64,000 nucleotides of DNA from Trabulsiella odontotermitis (lineage in GTDB: Bacteria > Pseudomonadota > Gammaproteobacteria > Enterobacterales > Enterobacteriaceae): contig NZ_CP125781.1 of NCBI RefSeq assembly GCF_030053895.1, forward strand, positions 3,100,001 through 3,164,000. The letters are read 5' to 3'. Shown one piece after another: positions 52,040-60,995 of this stretch. The notes under the pieces are model-generated. The model did not search any database. It had not been told where the DNA came from and saw only the letters and a program-made list of their open reading frames with translations. The position numbers and the translations under genes were made by a program. Position 1 is the first letter of the stretch; every line of letters begins with the position of its first letter.

Positions 52040-53161
52040 ATGCGTAAGCTTTGGATTGGTGTCTGCATCGCCGCAGGTGTGCTGGCGGGTTGTACGAGCG
52101 ATGATGGTCAACAGCAGACCGTCACCACACCGCAACCGGCAGTGTGTAATGGCCCGGTCGTGGAAATCGGCGGCGCCGACCCCCGCTTTGAACCGCTGAA
52201 CGCCACCGCGAATCAGGATTACGAGCGTGACGGCAAGAGCTACAAAATCGTTCAGGATCCCTCCCGCTTCAGTCAGGCCGGTTTTGCCGCTATTTATGAT
52301 GCCGAACCGGGCAGCAATCTGACCGCCAGTGGCGAAGCGTTTGATCCGATGCAACTGACGGCGGCGCATCCGACACTGCCGATCCCCAGCTACGCTCGTA
52401 TCACCAACCTGGCGAATGGCCGGATGCTGGTAGTACGTATCAATGATCGCGGCCCATACGGCAATGATCGCGTGATTTCGCTGTCCCGTGCTGCCGCTGA
52501 TCGCCTGAATACCTCAAACAACACCAAAGTGCGGATCGACCCGATTATCGTGGCGCAGGATGGTTCGCTGTCCGGCCCGGGCATGGCTTGTACGACAGTC
52601 GCTAAGCAGACCTATGCTCTGCCCTCCCGCCCGGATCTGGGCGGTGGTATGGGGAGCGCAACCTCCGCTCCGCAGGCACAAACGCCGCAGACGGATGTAC
52701 GCGCTATCAGCAACAGCACGTTGAAACCGGAAGACGCCACCGGTGCACCGGTGAGCAGTGGCGGATTTTTAGGTGCCGCTACGCCGCTGAACAATGGCGT
52801 ACTGGAGAGCAGCGAACCTGCAACGCCAGCGCAACCTGCCACGCAGAATGCGCCGGTGACAGCACCCGGCTCTGTACAGGGTAGCGTTGCTCCCACCGCT
52901 GCGCCTGCAGCCGCACCAGCCGCCAGCGCGGCCACTGGCGATTTCGTGGTACAGGTCGGCGCCGTGAGCGATCAGGCGCGTGCGAAGCAGTACCAGCAGC
53001 GTCTCAGCCAGCAGTTCTCTGCGCCTGGCCGCGTCACGCAAAATGGCGCAGTCTGGCGTATACAGCTCGGGCCGTTCAGCAGCAAAGCGGAAGCCACCAC
53101 GCTTCAGCAGCGTCTGCAAAATGAAGCTCAGTTGCAATCGTTTATCACGCGGGCCAACTAA
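52040..53161 (+). CDS. rlpA: Septal-ring lipoprotein RlpA
   Basis: Outer-membrane lipoprotein that binds denuded septal glycan; in Pseudomonas it is a lytic transglycosylase, but the E. coli form appears inactive. The 373-residue product has a lipobox LAGC with Cys18, a double-psi beta-barrel domain (about 75-170, VVRINDRGPYGNDRVISLS), a long Ala/Pro/Thr-rich linker, and a C-terminal SPOR domain (about 298-373). It is about 11 residues longer than E. coli, probably in the linker. It ends the mrd cluster. Confidence 0.96.
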   Translation: MRKLWIGVCIAAGVLAGCTSDDGQQQTVTTPQPAVCNGPVVEIGGADPRFEPLNATANQDYERDGKSYKIVQDPSRFSQAGFAAIYDAEPGSNLTASGEAFDPMQLTAAHPTLPIPSYARITNLANGRMLVVRINDRGPYGNDRVISLSRAAADRLNTSNNTKVRIDPIIVAQDGSLSGPGMACTTVAKQTYALPSRPDLGGGMGSATSAPQAQTPQTDVRAISNSTLKPEDATGAPVSSGGFLGAATPLNNGVLESSEPATPAQPATQNAPVTAPGSVQGSVAPTAAPAAAPAASAATGDFVVQVGAVSDQARAKQYQQRLSQQFSAPGRVTQNGAVWRIQLGPFSSKAEATTLQQRLQNEAQLQSFITRAN

Positions 53162-53304
53162 AACCCAGCGAAGGCAAGCATCTCATTGTCAATGCGTGTA
53201 AATGTCGTTAACAAAGTCATGCGTAATGTCAGATGTTTGCCCCTGGTGTATTTGTTATAGTTAGGCACTTTTTTAACTCCATCACGGATGTCGTTGTTCA
53301 GACC

Positions 53305-54504
53305 ATGAAGACCACTTTTTCTGCTCGTTTACTCATTACGGCGCTCTCCGTCGCAGCACTCTCTTCCGCTGCCCGCGCCGATGACCTGAATATTAAAACT
53401 ATGATCCCGGGCGTTCCGCAGATTGACGCGGAATCCTACATCCTGATCGATTACAACTCAGGTAAAGTGCTGGCCGAGCAGAATGCGGATGCCCGTCGCG
53501 ACCCTGCCAGCCTCACTAAAATGATGACCAGCTACGTTATCGGTCAGGCGATGAAAGCCGGTAAGTTCAAAGATACCGACCTGGTGACTGTCGGTACTGA
53601 TGCCTGGGCGACGGGTAACCCGGTGTTCAAAGGCTCTTCCCTGATGTTCCTGAAACCAGGTATGCAGGTGCCGGTATCACAACTGGTGCGCGGTATTAAC
53701 CTGCAATCCGGTAACGATGCCTGCGTGGCGATGGCAGACTACGTGGCGGGCAGTCAGGATGCATTCGTCGGGCTGATGAACAGCTACGTTAACGCGCTGG
53801 GTCTGAAGAATACCCATTTCCAGACCGTTCACGGTCTTGATGCTGACGGGCAGTACAGTTCAGCGCGTGATATGGCGACCATCGGTCAGGCGCTGATCCG
53901 CGATGTGCCGAACGAATACGCTATCTATAAAGAAAAAGAGTTCACCTTTAATGGCATCCGTCAGTTGAACCGCAACGGTCTGCTGTGGGACAACAGCCTG
54001 AAAGTGGACGGTATTAAAACCGGTCACACCGACAAAGCCGGCTTTAACCTGGTCGCCTCCGCAACAGAAGGCCAGATGCGTCTGATCTCCGCGGTCATGG
54101 GCGGTCATACCTTCAAAGGCCGTGAAACCGAGAGCAAAAAACTGCTGACCTGGGGCTTCCGTTTCTTTGAAACCGTCAGCCCGCTGAAAGCCGGTAAAGA
54201 GTTCGCCTCCGAGCCCGCCTGGTTTGGCGACAGCGATCGCGCCTCTCTTGGCGTAGACAAAGATCTGTATCTGACGATCCCGCGCGGTCGTATGAAAGAT
54301 CTCAAAGCCAGCTACGTGCTAAACACCGCCGAGCTGCACGCGCCACTGCAGAAAAACCAGGTGGTAGGCACCATTAACTTCCAGTTAGATGGTAAAACCA
54401 TCGATCAGCGTCCGCTGGTGGTGTTGCAGGAAATCCCGGAAGGAAACTTCTTTGGCAAAATCATTGATTACATTAAATTAATGTTCCATCACTGGTTTGG
54501 CTAA
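53305..54504 (+). CDS. dacA: D-alanyl-D-alanine carboxypeptidase DacA (PBP5)
   Basis: Periplasmic enzyme trimming the terminal D-Ala from pentapeptides, attached by a C-terminal amphipathic helix. The 399-residue precursor has a 25-residue signal peptide ending ARA before DDLNIKT; the nucleophile is Ser69 (Ser44 of the mature chain) in SLTK, with SGND and KTG boxes. The C-terminal anchor (GKIIDYIKLMFHHWFG) is intact. The signal peptide differs from E. coli, but the mature chain is nearly the same. A strong terminator follows. Confidence 0.97.
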   Translation: MKTTFSARLLITALSVAALSSAARADDLNIKTMIPGVPQIDAESYILIDYNSGKVLAEQNADARRDPASLTKMMTSYVIGQAMKAGKFKDTDLVTVGTDAWATGNPVFKGSSLMFLKPGMQVPVSQLVRGINLQSGNDACVAMADYVAGSQDAFVGLMNSYVNALGLKNTHFQTVHGLDADGQYSSARDMATIGQALIRDVPNEYAIYKEKEFTFNGIRQLNRNGLLWDNSLKVDGIKTGHTDKAGFNLVASATEGQMRLISAVMGGHTFKGRETESKKLLTWGFRFFETVSPLKAGKEFASEPAWFGDSDRASLGVDKDLYLTIPRGRMKDLKASYVLNTAELHAPLQKNQVVGTINFQLDGKTIDQRPLVVLQEIPEGNFFGKIIDYIKLMFHHWFG

Positions 54505-54561
54505 TAATTGCACACTTGAAAGTGTGATTTACGTCCCCATATACTAGCTATCAATATCACT

Positions 54562-54606
54562 ACTCCCTGTTTTTGCGCAGTGCGCGAATGCAGGGAGTCG
54601 TTTTTT
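54562..54606 (+). terminator. dacA terminator
   Basis: ACTCCCTG and CAGGGAGT enclose an inner GCGCA/TGCGC stem, followed by CGTTTTTT. It ends before ybeD. Confidence 0.85.
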
Positions 54607-54624
54607 ATACCACCCGGAGCTGAC

Positions 54625-54888
54625 ATGAAAACCAAACTTAACGAACTGCTTGAATTCCCTACTCCATTTACTTACAAAGTGATGGGACTAGCGAAGCCTG
54701 AGCTGGTTGATCAGGTGGTGGAAGTGGTGCAGCGCCATGCGCCAGGTGATTACTCCCCGCAGGTAAAACCCAGCAGCAAAGGCAATTACCACTCGGTCTC
54801 TATCACCATCACGGCGACCCATATTGAGCAGGTTGAAACGCTGTACGAAGAGTTAGGCAATATCGAAATTGTTCGTATGGTGCTGTAA
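54625..54888 (+). CDS. ybeD: DUF493 family protein YbeD
   Basis: Small conserved cytosolic protein of unknown function with an ACT-like ferredoxin fold. The 87-residue product matches the E. coli length (MKTKLNELLEFPTPFTYKVMG at the start, ELGNIEIVRMVL at the end). Its position beside lipB is conserved. A GGAGCTG ribosome binding site supports the ATG. A TTACCCGGC/GCCGGGTAA hairpin without a T tract follows at 54897-54916. Confidence 0.94.
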   Translation: MKTKLNELLEFPTPFTYKVMGLAKPELVDQVVEVVQRHAPGDYSPQVKPSSKGNYHSVSITITATHIEQVETLYEELGNIEIVRMVL

Positions 54889-54979
54889 TACCTCTGTTAC
54901 CCGGCACGCCGGGTAACTGCCCTCTCCGCTGTGTTATACTCCCCGCCATCTGATTTTCCTTCTCTGCGGAGATGCTGTA

Positions 54980-55563
54980 ATGGATCACGCTAAAATTCTC
55001 ATCCGCCAACTCGGCCTGCAACCTTATGAACCCGTCTCTCAGGCGATGCATGATTTCACTGATAATCGTGATGAGACCACGCTGGATGAAATCTGGCTGG
55101 TGGAACATCTGCCGGTCTTTACGCAAGGCCAGGCGGGTAAAGCCGAGCATGTGTTGACGCCTGGCGATATCCCGGTGATTCAGAGTGATCGTGGCGGTCA
55201 GGTGACCTATCACGGGCCAGGGCAGCAGGTAGTGTACGTCTTACTGAACCTGAAACGCCGCAAATTGGGCGTTCGTGAACTGGTGACGCTGCTGGAGCAA
55301 ACCGTGGTTCATACACTGGCAGAATATGGCGTAGAGGCGCACCCTCGTGCTGACGCACCTGGCGTCTATGTTGGAGAGAAATGAATATCGCGATGGATTT
55401 ATCGCCTTTTTTGCGTATCAACCCCTGCGGGTACGCCGGAATGGAGATGACGCAATTGCAACAATGGCGTCCTGAAGCCACGGTAGAAAATATTGCCCCG
55501 GTACTGGTCTCTAATTTGTTAGCCTTGCTAAACAATCCGCCCCATGAATATATCCTCGCTTAA
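54980..55563 (+). pseudogene. lipB: Octanoyltransferase gene lipB with an internal out-of-frame deletion
   Basis: LipB moves octanoyl from acyl carrier protein to lipoyl domains. The first 134 codons match LipB through GVYVGEK, then a TGA stops translation. The next frame resumes with NIAMDLSPFLRINPCGYAGMEM and runs 60 codons to the normal end. By comparison with the 213-residue E. coli protein, roughly residues 135-157 (including catalytic Lys135 and the CSFHGLALNV region) are missing: a deletion of about 58-64 bases that changes frame. Cys169 survives in the second fragment. The fragments overlap by ATGA, so the second could be translated, but the active site would be incomplete. A sequencing error of this size is unlikely. 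Confidence 0.88.
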
Positions 55564-55857
55564 TATATAATCCCGAAAGGTCCGGTAATTTACCGGACCT
55601 GGCCCTCTTTAACGCGCCACCTCTTTACTTCCTTCCCAACTTTCTATATTTTTTCTTTCTGCAAAAATTTCACTTAACGCACAATTTTGTTTTTTGACGG
55701 TCTGATTATCATCAGAATCGTGTATATATTCATGCACATAATGTATTGACAAAAAAAGAAAGCGCCTCCCTTGACGAATGGTTTCATCTGAAAAAGAAAT
55801 AACAAAAAAGGGATCCTCAACTATCATTCATATTGTGAATGAATATGGAGCAAGAGT

Positions 55858-56814
55858 GTGGAATATAACGATTTACCGGAAAGCCAAATTAGTCAGCATC
55901 GCGAAAATGACACGCCACAAATCTTCAGGACATTGCGCAATATTGATCTCAATTTACTGACCATTTTTGAGGCAGTATATGTACATAAAGGTATTGTTAA
56001 CGCAGCGAAAATTCTGAATCTTACCCCTTCGGCTATTAGCCAGTCGATCCAGAAACTACGTACCATATTTCCTGACCCGCTTTTTATCCGCAAGGGCCAG
56101 GGCGTGACACCGACAGCCTATGCCTCGCATCTCCACGAATACATCAGCCAGGGGCTGGAATCGATTCTGGGCGCGCTGGATCTGACGGGCTGTTACGACA
56201 AGCAGCGGACTATCACCATTGGCACGCCGCCGTCTATTGGCTCCGTCATCATGCCTGCCATCTACCAGGCGGTAAAACAGCACTATCCCCAGTTGTTGAT
56301 TCGCAACATTCCGGTGGTGGATGCGTCCAGTCAGCTGGGCCAGTTTCAGACCGATTTGATTATCGACAGTCATGTCCACACCACCCGTGCGCTCAGCCAT
56401 CACGTGCTGTTCCGTGACAACATTGTACTGGCCTGCCGCGACAACCACCCTCTGCTAAAAAACCCAATCACCGCGGAAGCACTCGGCAGCTGGGAATACG
56501 CGATACTGATGACCGAAGGACACGCACTGGCCCATCTGCAGAAACGGCTTTACGACCTGTTCCCCAACCGGCAGATAAACTTCAGCAGTTACAATCTGTT
56601 TACCACCGCGGCGCTGATAGGCAGCAGTGATTTACTCGGCCTGATGCCAGGGCGTTTTTTTAGCGTCGCGGCAAATTGCTGGCATTTAAAAGCCATCCAC
56701 TATGCCCCACTGCAGGAAGAACAGATTGAATTTTCATTGCATTACAACAAACTGAGCCTGCGCGATCCGATACTGCAAAATTTAATCAGTGTCATTCGCC
56801 AGGCTTTTCTGTGA
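55858..56814 (+). CDS. ybeF: LysR-family transcription regulator YbeF
   Basis: LysR-type regulator with unknown targets, next to the lip genes as in E. coli. The 318-residue protein has an N-terminal winged helix (about residues 28-90, LNLLTIFEAVYVHKGIVNAAKILNLTPSAISQSIQKL) and a C-terminal effector-binding domain that is more divergent than the HTH. The start is GTG (MEYNDLPES); no good ATG is in frame upstream. The preceding 294 bases are AT-rich and contain no supported gene. Lower conservation than its neighbours suggests relaxed constraint on the sensor domain. Confidence 0.93.
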   Translation: MEYNDLPESQISQHRENDTPQIFRTLRNIDLNLLTIFEAVYVHKGIVNAAKILNLTPSAISQSIQKLRTIFPDPLFIRKGQGVTPTAYASHLHEYISQGLESILGALDLTGCYDKQRTITIGTPPSIGSVIMPAIYQAVKQHYPQLLIRNIPVVDASSQLGQFQTDLIIDSHVHTTRALSHHVLFRDNIVLACRDNHPLLKNPITAEALGSWEYAILMTEGHALAHLQKRLYDLFPNRQINFSSYNLFTTAALIGSSDLLGLMPGRFFSVAANCWHLKAIHYAPLQEEQIEFSLHYNKLSLRDPILQNLISVIRQAFL

Positions 56815-57023
56815 TTCATCATACCGGGGGACGTTGACTGAGACACACAGGCTAAAAAGCATTATTCAACAATTATTTTACAATTTGGCGCGCTGTCGGG
56901 CTGCTTTATGACCCATTTCAATGATATACTGCCTGTCATTAATTCAAAAATAGTTGATAAATACAACATTCCCTTGAATTGAAACGCTTTCCTTCTGTTA
57001 CTCGCAACTGGAACACGCACGCT

Positions 57024-57989
57024 ATGAGTAAACCCATTGTGATGGAACGCGGTGTTAAATACCGCGATGCCGATAAAATGGCCCTTATCCCGGTTAAAAA
57101 CGTGGTCACTGAGCGAGAAGCTCTGTTGCGCAAACCGGAATGGATGAAAATTAAGCTTCCGGCGGACTCTTCCCGTATCCAGGGTATCAAAGCAGCAATG
57201 CGCAAAAACGGCCTGCACTCCGTCTGTGAAGAGGCTTCCTGCCCTAACCTTGCTGAATGTTTCAATCACGGTACTGCCACCTTTATGATCCTCGGGGCTA
57301 TCTGCACCCGCCGCTGCCCGTTCTGTGACGTCGCTCATGGCCGCCCTGTAGCGCCAGACGCTAATGAACCGCAGAAACTGGCACAGACCATCGCCGACAT
57401 GGCGCTGCGTTATGTGGTGGTAACTTCTGTTGATCGTGATGATTTACGTGATGGCGGCGCGCAGCATTTCGCGGATTGCATCACTGCCATTCGCGAGAAA
57501 AACCCGTCGATTAAAATCGAAACGCTGGTCCCGGATTTCCGTGGCCGTATGGATCGCGCGCTGGAAATCCTCACCGAAACCCCGCCGGACGTCTTCAACC
57601 ATAACCTGGAGAACGTGCCTCGCCTGTATCGTCAGGTTCGTCCGGGCGCGGATTACGCATGGTCGCTGAAGCTACTGGAACGCTTTAAAGAAGCGCATCC
57701 GGAAATCCCGACCAAATCGGGTCTGATGGTCGGTCTGGGTGAAACCAATGCAGAGATCATTGAAGTGATGCGCGATCTGCGCCGCCATGGTGTCACCATG
57801 CTGACGCTGGGCCAGTACCTGCAACCGAGCCGTCATCACCTGCCCGTGCAGCGCTATGTCAGCCCGGACGAGTTCGACGAAATGAAAGCGGAAGCGCTGG
57901 CAATGGGCTTTACCCATGCGGCTTGCGGCCCGTTTGTTCGTTCGTCCTACCATGCTGATCTGCAGGCGAAAGGCGAAGAAGTGAAGTAA
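57024..57989 (+). CDS. lipA: Lipoyl synthase LipA
   Basis: Radical-SAM enzyme inserting two sulfurs into octanoyl-lipoyl domains of 2-oxoacid dehydrogenases and GcvH. The 321-residue protein has the auxiliary-cluster cysteines Cys68, Cys73 and Cys79 (CEEASCPNLAEC) and the radical-SAM motif CTRRCPFC (Cys94, Cys98, Cys101), and ends with the conserved RSSYHAD segment. The gene is intact although lipB upstream is broken; LipA can still act on octanoyl groups attached by LplA. The open frame extends 15 codons upstream, but MSKPIVMERG matches the family. Confidence 0.97.
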   Translation: MSKPIVMERGVKYRDADKMALIPVKNVVTEREALLRKPEWMKIKLPADSSRIQGIKAAMRKNGLHSVCEEASCPNLAECFNHGTATFMILGAICTRRCPFCDVAHGRPVAPDANEPQKLAQTIADMALRYVVVTSVDRDDLRDGGAQHFADCITAIREKNPSIKIETLVPDFRGRMDRALEILTETPPDVFNHNLENVPRLYRQVRPGADYAWSLKLLERFKEAHPEIPTKSGLMVGLGETNAEIIEVMRDLRRHGVTMLTLGQYLQPSRHHLPVQRYVSPDEFDEMKAEALAMGFTHAACGPFVRSSYHADLQAKGEEVK

Positions 57990-58012
57990 CACCGTCACAT
58001 CTGCTTACAGAA

Positions 58013-58048
58013 CCCATAAAAAAACCGGCACATGTGCCGGTTTATTAT
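58013..58048. terminator. Bidirectional terminator between lipA and tatE
   Basis: AAACCGGCACATGTGCCGGTTT is a perfect palindrome with A7 on the left and TTATTATTT on the right, serving the convergent lipA (plus) and tatE (minus). Confidence 0.85.
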
Positions 58049-58076
58049 TTCTGCGAGCCGCTCAGTGAGGCTGTGG

Positions 58077-58280
58077 TTACTCTTTATGAGCGATCTTTTC
58101 CGCCGGAGCCGCTTCCTCTGTGCTCTGTTTCGCCGTGGTTTCATCGTCATTGATGGCTTTCTTGAAGCCTTTAATGGCAGAACCCAGGTCTCCGCCCAGC
58201 GTACGTAACTTTTTAGTACCAAACACCAGGATAATCAGTGCTGCCACAACCAGCAGTTTGGTAATACTAATCTCACCCAT
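58077..58280 (-). CDS. tatE: Twin-arginine translocase subunit TatE
   Basis: TatA-like component of the Tat export system. The 67-residue product has one N-terminal transmembrane helix (ITKLLVVAALIILVFG), the hinge GTKKLRTLGGDLGSAIKGFKKA and a charged tail ending EKIAHKE. Length equals E. coli. The start MGEISIT is chosen; an upstream extension of 13 residues is not conserved. Convergent with lipA. Confidence 0.95.
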   Translation of the reverse strand: MGEISITKLLVVAALIILVFGTKKLRTLGGDLGSAIKGFKKAINDDETTAKQSTEEAAPAEKIAHKE

Positions 58281-58405
58281 AGATACCTTCTTCAATAAAC
58301 AGGCTGCATAACGCGCCATTAACCCATAACCTATTAACGGTCATTTGACGCTCGCACACAATAGCAATCTGTAACAAGGTGAATCAAGCGTTGTTTAAAA
58401 TAACA

Positions 58406-59194
58406 TCACAATAGTTGCGGTGGCGCAAAACGGCGGTTCTCAAGCACCGGCAGCTTGCCCCGCACCTGCAACAAATGCTCGCGATTAACGTCAGCGTAAA
58501 TAATCTGCTGCTGATCGGATGCGCCCGCGAGCGTCACGCCCAGCGGGTCAACAACCCGGCTCAGACCAATATTACGGCTCCCGCATTCGCCCGATGCCAC
58601 CATGTAGCAAGTGGTATCCAGCGCCCGGGCCGCAATCAACGTTGACCAGTGATGTTCTTTCAATGGTCCCCGCACCCAGGCGGCAGGCAGTGCCAGTAGT
58701 TCAGCTCCCTGCAATGCCAGCGTGAGCGCCAGTTCAGGGAAGCGCAAATCATAGCAGGTCATCAGCCCGACCCGCAGCCCGTCCACCTCAATCAACGGAG
58801 GGAGTTGATGACCGGCATCGACCAGTCGCGATTCCTGGATGCTGAACGCGTCGTAGAGATGGAGCTTCTCGTAGTGAGCAATCACCTCGCCTGCGCGCAG
58901 TGCCACCAGCGTATTAACTGCTCGCCCGGCGGATGACGGCACATGGATCGTCAGCACTGTGGTCATGGCGTTGCGGCGACTCTCAGCGATAAGTAAAGCA
59001 AGAAAACCGCCTTCCAGCGTTTGTGCGGATTTCACCGATAAGTCGGGGTCGTCATCCGCACGGGCCAGTAACGCCTCGGGTAAAACCAGTAAAGAGGCGT
59101 GACGCTGCGCCGCCTCCTGCATTAACGCCACACAGGTTTTGGCATTTCGCTCCCAGTCCGGAGTAACGATAAATTGTCCCGCTGCGACTATCAT
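58406..59194 (-). CDS. ybeM: Deaminated glutathione amidase-type nitrilase YbeM (intact)
   Basis: Nitrilase-superfamily amidase; E. coli homologues hydrolyse deaminated glutathione, a repair reaction. The 262-residue protein has the triad Glu in LVLPEALL, Lys in YEKLHLYD and Cys in LMTCYDLRFPE. In E. coli K-12 this gene is truncated, as I recall, but here it is complete. It is divergent from crcB and convergent with nothing; tatE follows on the same strand. Confidence 0.9.
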   Translation of the reverse strand: MIVAAGQFIVTPDWERNAKTCVALMQEAAQRHASLLVLPEALLARADDDPDLSVKSAQTLEGGFLALLIAESRRNAMTTVLTIHVPSSAGRAVNTLVALRAGEVIAHYEKLHLYDAFSIQESRLVDAGHQLPPLIEVDGLRVGLMTCYDLRFPELALTLALQGAELLALPAAWVRGPLKEHHWSTLIAARALDTTCYMVASGECGSRNIGLSRVVDPLGVTLAGASDQQQIIYADVNREHLLQVRGKLPVLENRRFAPPQLL

Positions 59195-59283
59195 GTTCTG
59201 ATTCTCATCGTGTTATCCCGTAGCCAGAGACTGAACTCTGACGGTAAACTTAGCCCTTTCTATTTTGATAGCAGGAAATCGCC

Positions 59284-59658
59284 GTGTTACAAATCCTTTT
59301 AGCAGTTTTTATTGGTGGTGGAACGGGAAGTGTGATGCGCTGGCTGCTGGGGATGCGTTTAAATCCTCTGCACCATGCGTTGCCGGTCGGGACGCTGACG
59401 GCTAACCTGTTAGGGGCGTTCATCATTGGCGCCGGGCTCGCGTGGTTTAACCGGGCGACGGGAATTGATCCGATGTGGAAACTGCTGATCACCACCGGAT
59501 TTTGCGGCGGCTTAACCACTTTCTCCACCTTTTCTGCGGAAGTGGTTTTCCTGCTGCAGGACGGGCGTTTTGGCTGGGCGATGCTAAACGTTGCCGTAAA
59601 CCTGTTGGGCTCTTTCGCAATGACAGCGGCGGCGTTCTGGCTCTTTTCCAGTCGGTAG
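59284..59658 (+). CDS. crcB: Fluoride ion channel CrcB (FluC)
   Basis: Small dimeric inner-membrane channel that exports fluoride. The 124-residue product has four hydrophobic helices and the family motifs GGGTGSVMRWLLG, GTLTANLLGAFIIG and TTGFCGGLTTFSTFS. The start is GTG with an AGCAGGAAATC ribosome binding site. I looked for a fluoride riboswitch upstream and found none. Confidence 0.95.
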   Translation: MLQILLAVFIGGGTGSVMRWLLGMRLNPLHHALPVGTLTANLLGAFIIGAGLAWFNRATGIDPMWKLLITTGFCGGLTTFSTFSAEVVFLLQDGRFGWAMLNVAVNLLGSFAMTAAAFWLFSSR

Positions 59659-59661
59659 CAG

Positions 59662-59695
59662 GCGTAAAAAAACCCGCTCGTGAGCGGGTTTTGGA
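59662..59695. terminator. Bidirectional terminator between crcB and cspE
   Basis: AAACCCGCTC and GAGCGGGTTT pair around a short GT loop with A7 before and TTTT after; it serves crcB (plus) and cspE (minus). Confidence 0.85.
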
Positions 59696-59713
59696 ATTCA
59701 GCTATCGTAATGC

Positions 59714-59923
59714 TTACAGAGCAGTTACGTTTGCAGCAGAAGGACCTTTGGCACCGTTAGTGATTTCGAACTCTACACGCTGACCTTCAGCCAGAGTTTT
59801 GAAGCCGTTGGTCTGGATTGCAGAGAAGTGTACGAACACGTCTTTGCTACCATCTTCAGGAGTAATGAAACCGAATCCTTTGGACTCATTAAACCACTTA
59901 ACGTTACCTTTAATCTTAGACAT
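59714..59923 (-). CDS. cspE: Cold-shock-family RNA chaperone CspE
   Basis: CspA-family nucleic-acid-binding protein, constitutively made, acting as an antiterminator and mRNA stabiliser. The 69-residue product has RNP1 KGFGFI and RNP2 VFVHFSAI on an OB fold. The ATG giving MSKIKGNVKWF is chosen. It is convergent with crcB; pagP lies upstream on the same strand. Confidence 0.97.
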   Translation of the reverse strand: MSKIKGNVKWFNESKGFGFITPEDGSKDVFVHFSAIQTNGFKTLAEGQRVEFEITNGAKGPSAANVTAL

Positions 59924-60075
59924 CAATATTACCTTTAACATGAAAATAGACACAAATGCTGTGTCGGATATCAGTACAACAATTGTGATGGCTTTTGTCC
60001 AGCGTAAGTTTGCTAAAAAGTGATAAAAGTCTCTAACTTTTCACTTAAGCAGGCATTACTCCTTGTTTTTCAACG

Positions 60076-60101
60076 TCAGAAACGACTTATGTCGTTTCTG
60101 A
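60076..60101. other. Perfect hairpin between pagP and cspE
   Basis: TCAGAAACGAC and GTCGTTTCTGA form an 11-base perfect stem with a TTAT loop, 18 bases beyond the pagP stop. There is no U tract on the pagP strand, so it may stabilise the pagP mRNA 3' end or act in the cspE leader instead of terminating. Confidence 0.5.
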
Positions 60102-60118
60102 ATATCTCCATACAAAAT

Positions 60119-60694
60119 TTAAAACTGGAAGCGCACCCAGGCAAAGTACACGTTGCCGTTATTATAGGTGCCAGGAATATACGTCATCTGGAACGTCGCC
60201 GGACCGTAACCGATTGAAGCCAATGGCAAAACGAGTGGCACCGGAATGTAATGCCAGTTATCGCGCGCCGTTACGCCCACGGTGTAACCCAGACCGAGGT
60301 GGAAGTTGTCATCCGACAGGGGTCGCCAGGTTTTTTCCCAACCGTAACCGCCAATCGGTTCCCACTTGTTATAGGAATCTTTGAACGCCATCAGGTACAG
60401 GCCGTGCCAGTTGCCTTTTTCATCCCAGCGGGACTGACCAAAGCCCGCCCCCCAGGGGCGCTCGTTATACCTGTCCGTCTTTTCTTTATCGTACGCAAAG
60501 CGGGCATGCCAGGTGATCGCCGGAACGTAGAGCTCGTAATGCTCCGGGTCGTTCCACGTTTGTACAATGTTATCGCTGAGCGTGTTATATCCATCGCGAA
60601 CTGTTGCTGTAAACGAGGCTTGCGCAACCGATGAAAACAACACAGAGCCCGACAGCACCAGAAAGAATAAAAAGAATCGTTTAATACTGACCAC
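60119..60694 (-). CDS. pagP: Lipid A palmitoyltransferase PagP
   Basis: Outer-membrane beta-barrel enzyme transferring palmitate from phospholipid to lipid A, protecting against cationic peptides. The 191-residue precursor has a signal peptide (cleavage after AQA) and conserved segments AITWHARFAYDKEKTDRYNERPWGAGFG and the C-terminal FAWVRFQF. The start is GTG by frame; no ATG is near. The N-terminal third differs from E. coli and resembles Salmonella PagP. I did not find a convincing PhoP box in the 300-base pagP-dcuC gap. Confidence 0.95.
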   Translation of the reverse strand: MVSIKRFFLFFLVLSGSVLFSSVAQASFTATVRDGYNTLSDNIVQTWNDPEHYELYVPAITWHARFAYDKEKTDRYNERPWGAGFGQSRWDEKGNWHGLYLMAFKDSYNKWEPIGGYGWEKTWRPLSDDNFHLGLGYTVGVTARDNWHYIPVPLVLPLASIGYGPATFQMTYIPGTYNNGNVYFAWVRFQF

Positions 60695-60995
60695 GTTATT
60701 ATTACCACTTCCATTTACTAAGCCGGTTACGATAACGAAGATAGTATTAATAGAGCCTTAACAACATCAGATTTTACCCCATTTTCCCTGAAAAATCGGC
60801 TAACAGGCTGATCCCGTTTTTAACATCGCCCCTTCTGAAATTGTGACGCAGGAGTTTTAATTCGCGCGACCCCGGACTAATCTTCCACTTTCTTGATTTT
60901 CGTCAGCAAGTTTTGCCCAATTCTTCGGCAGATTGCATCTCTTCATTTCTTGAACGACTTCTCTTACAGAACATTCTTTGGGAACGGTGATAATA

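Noticed and set aside
55609..55827. A 72-codon frame on the minus strand between lipB and ybeF
   Set aside because: No ribosome binding site or family resemblance; the stretch is AT-rich leader sequence.
55778..55960. A 60-codon frame overlapping the start of ybeF
   Set aside because: It runs out of frame into the well-supported ybeF and has no recognisable product; likely chance in AT-rich DNA.
59195..59283. A possible fluoride riboswitch before crcB
   Set aside because: The spacer is only 89 bases and lacks the conserved core of the crcB motif; E. coli-type crcB is not known to have one.
60695..60995. PhoP and FNR sites in the pagP-dcuC gap
   Set aside because: Only weak half sites are present (for example TTGAT near 60895); not enough to call an operator.
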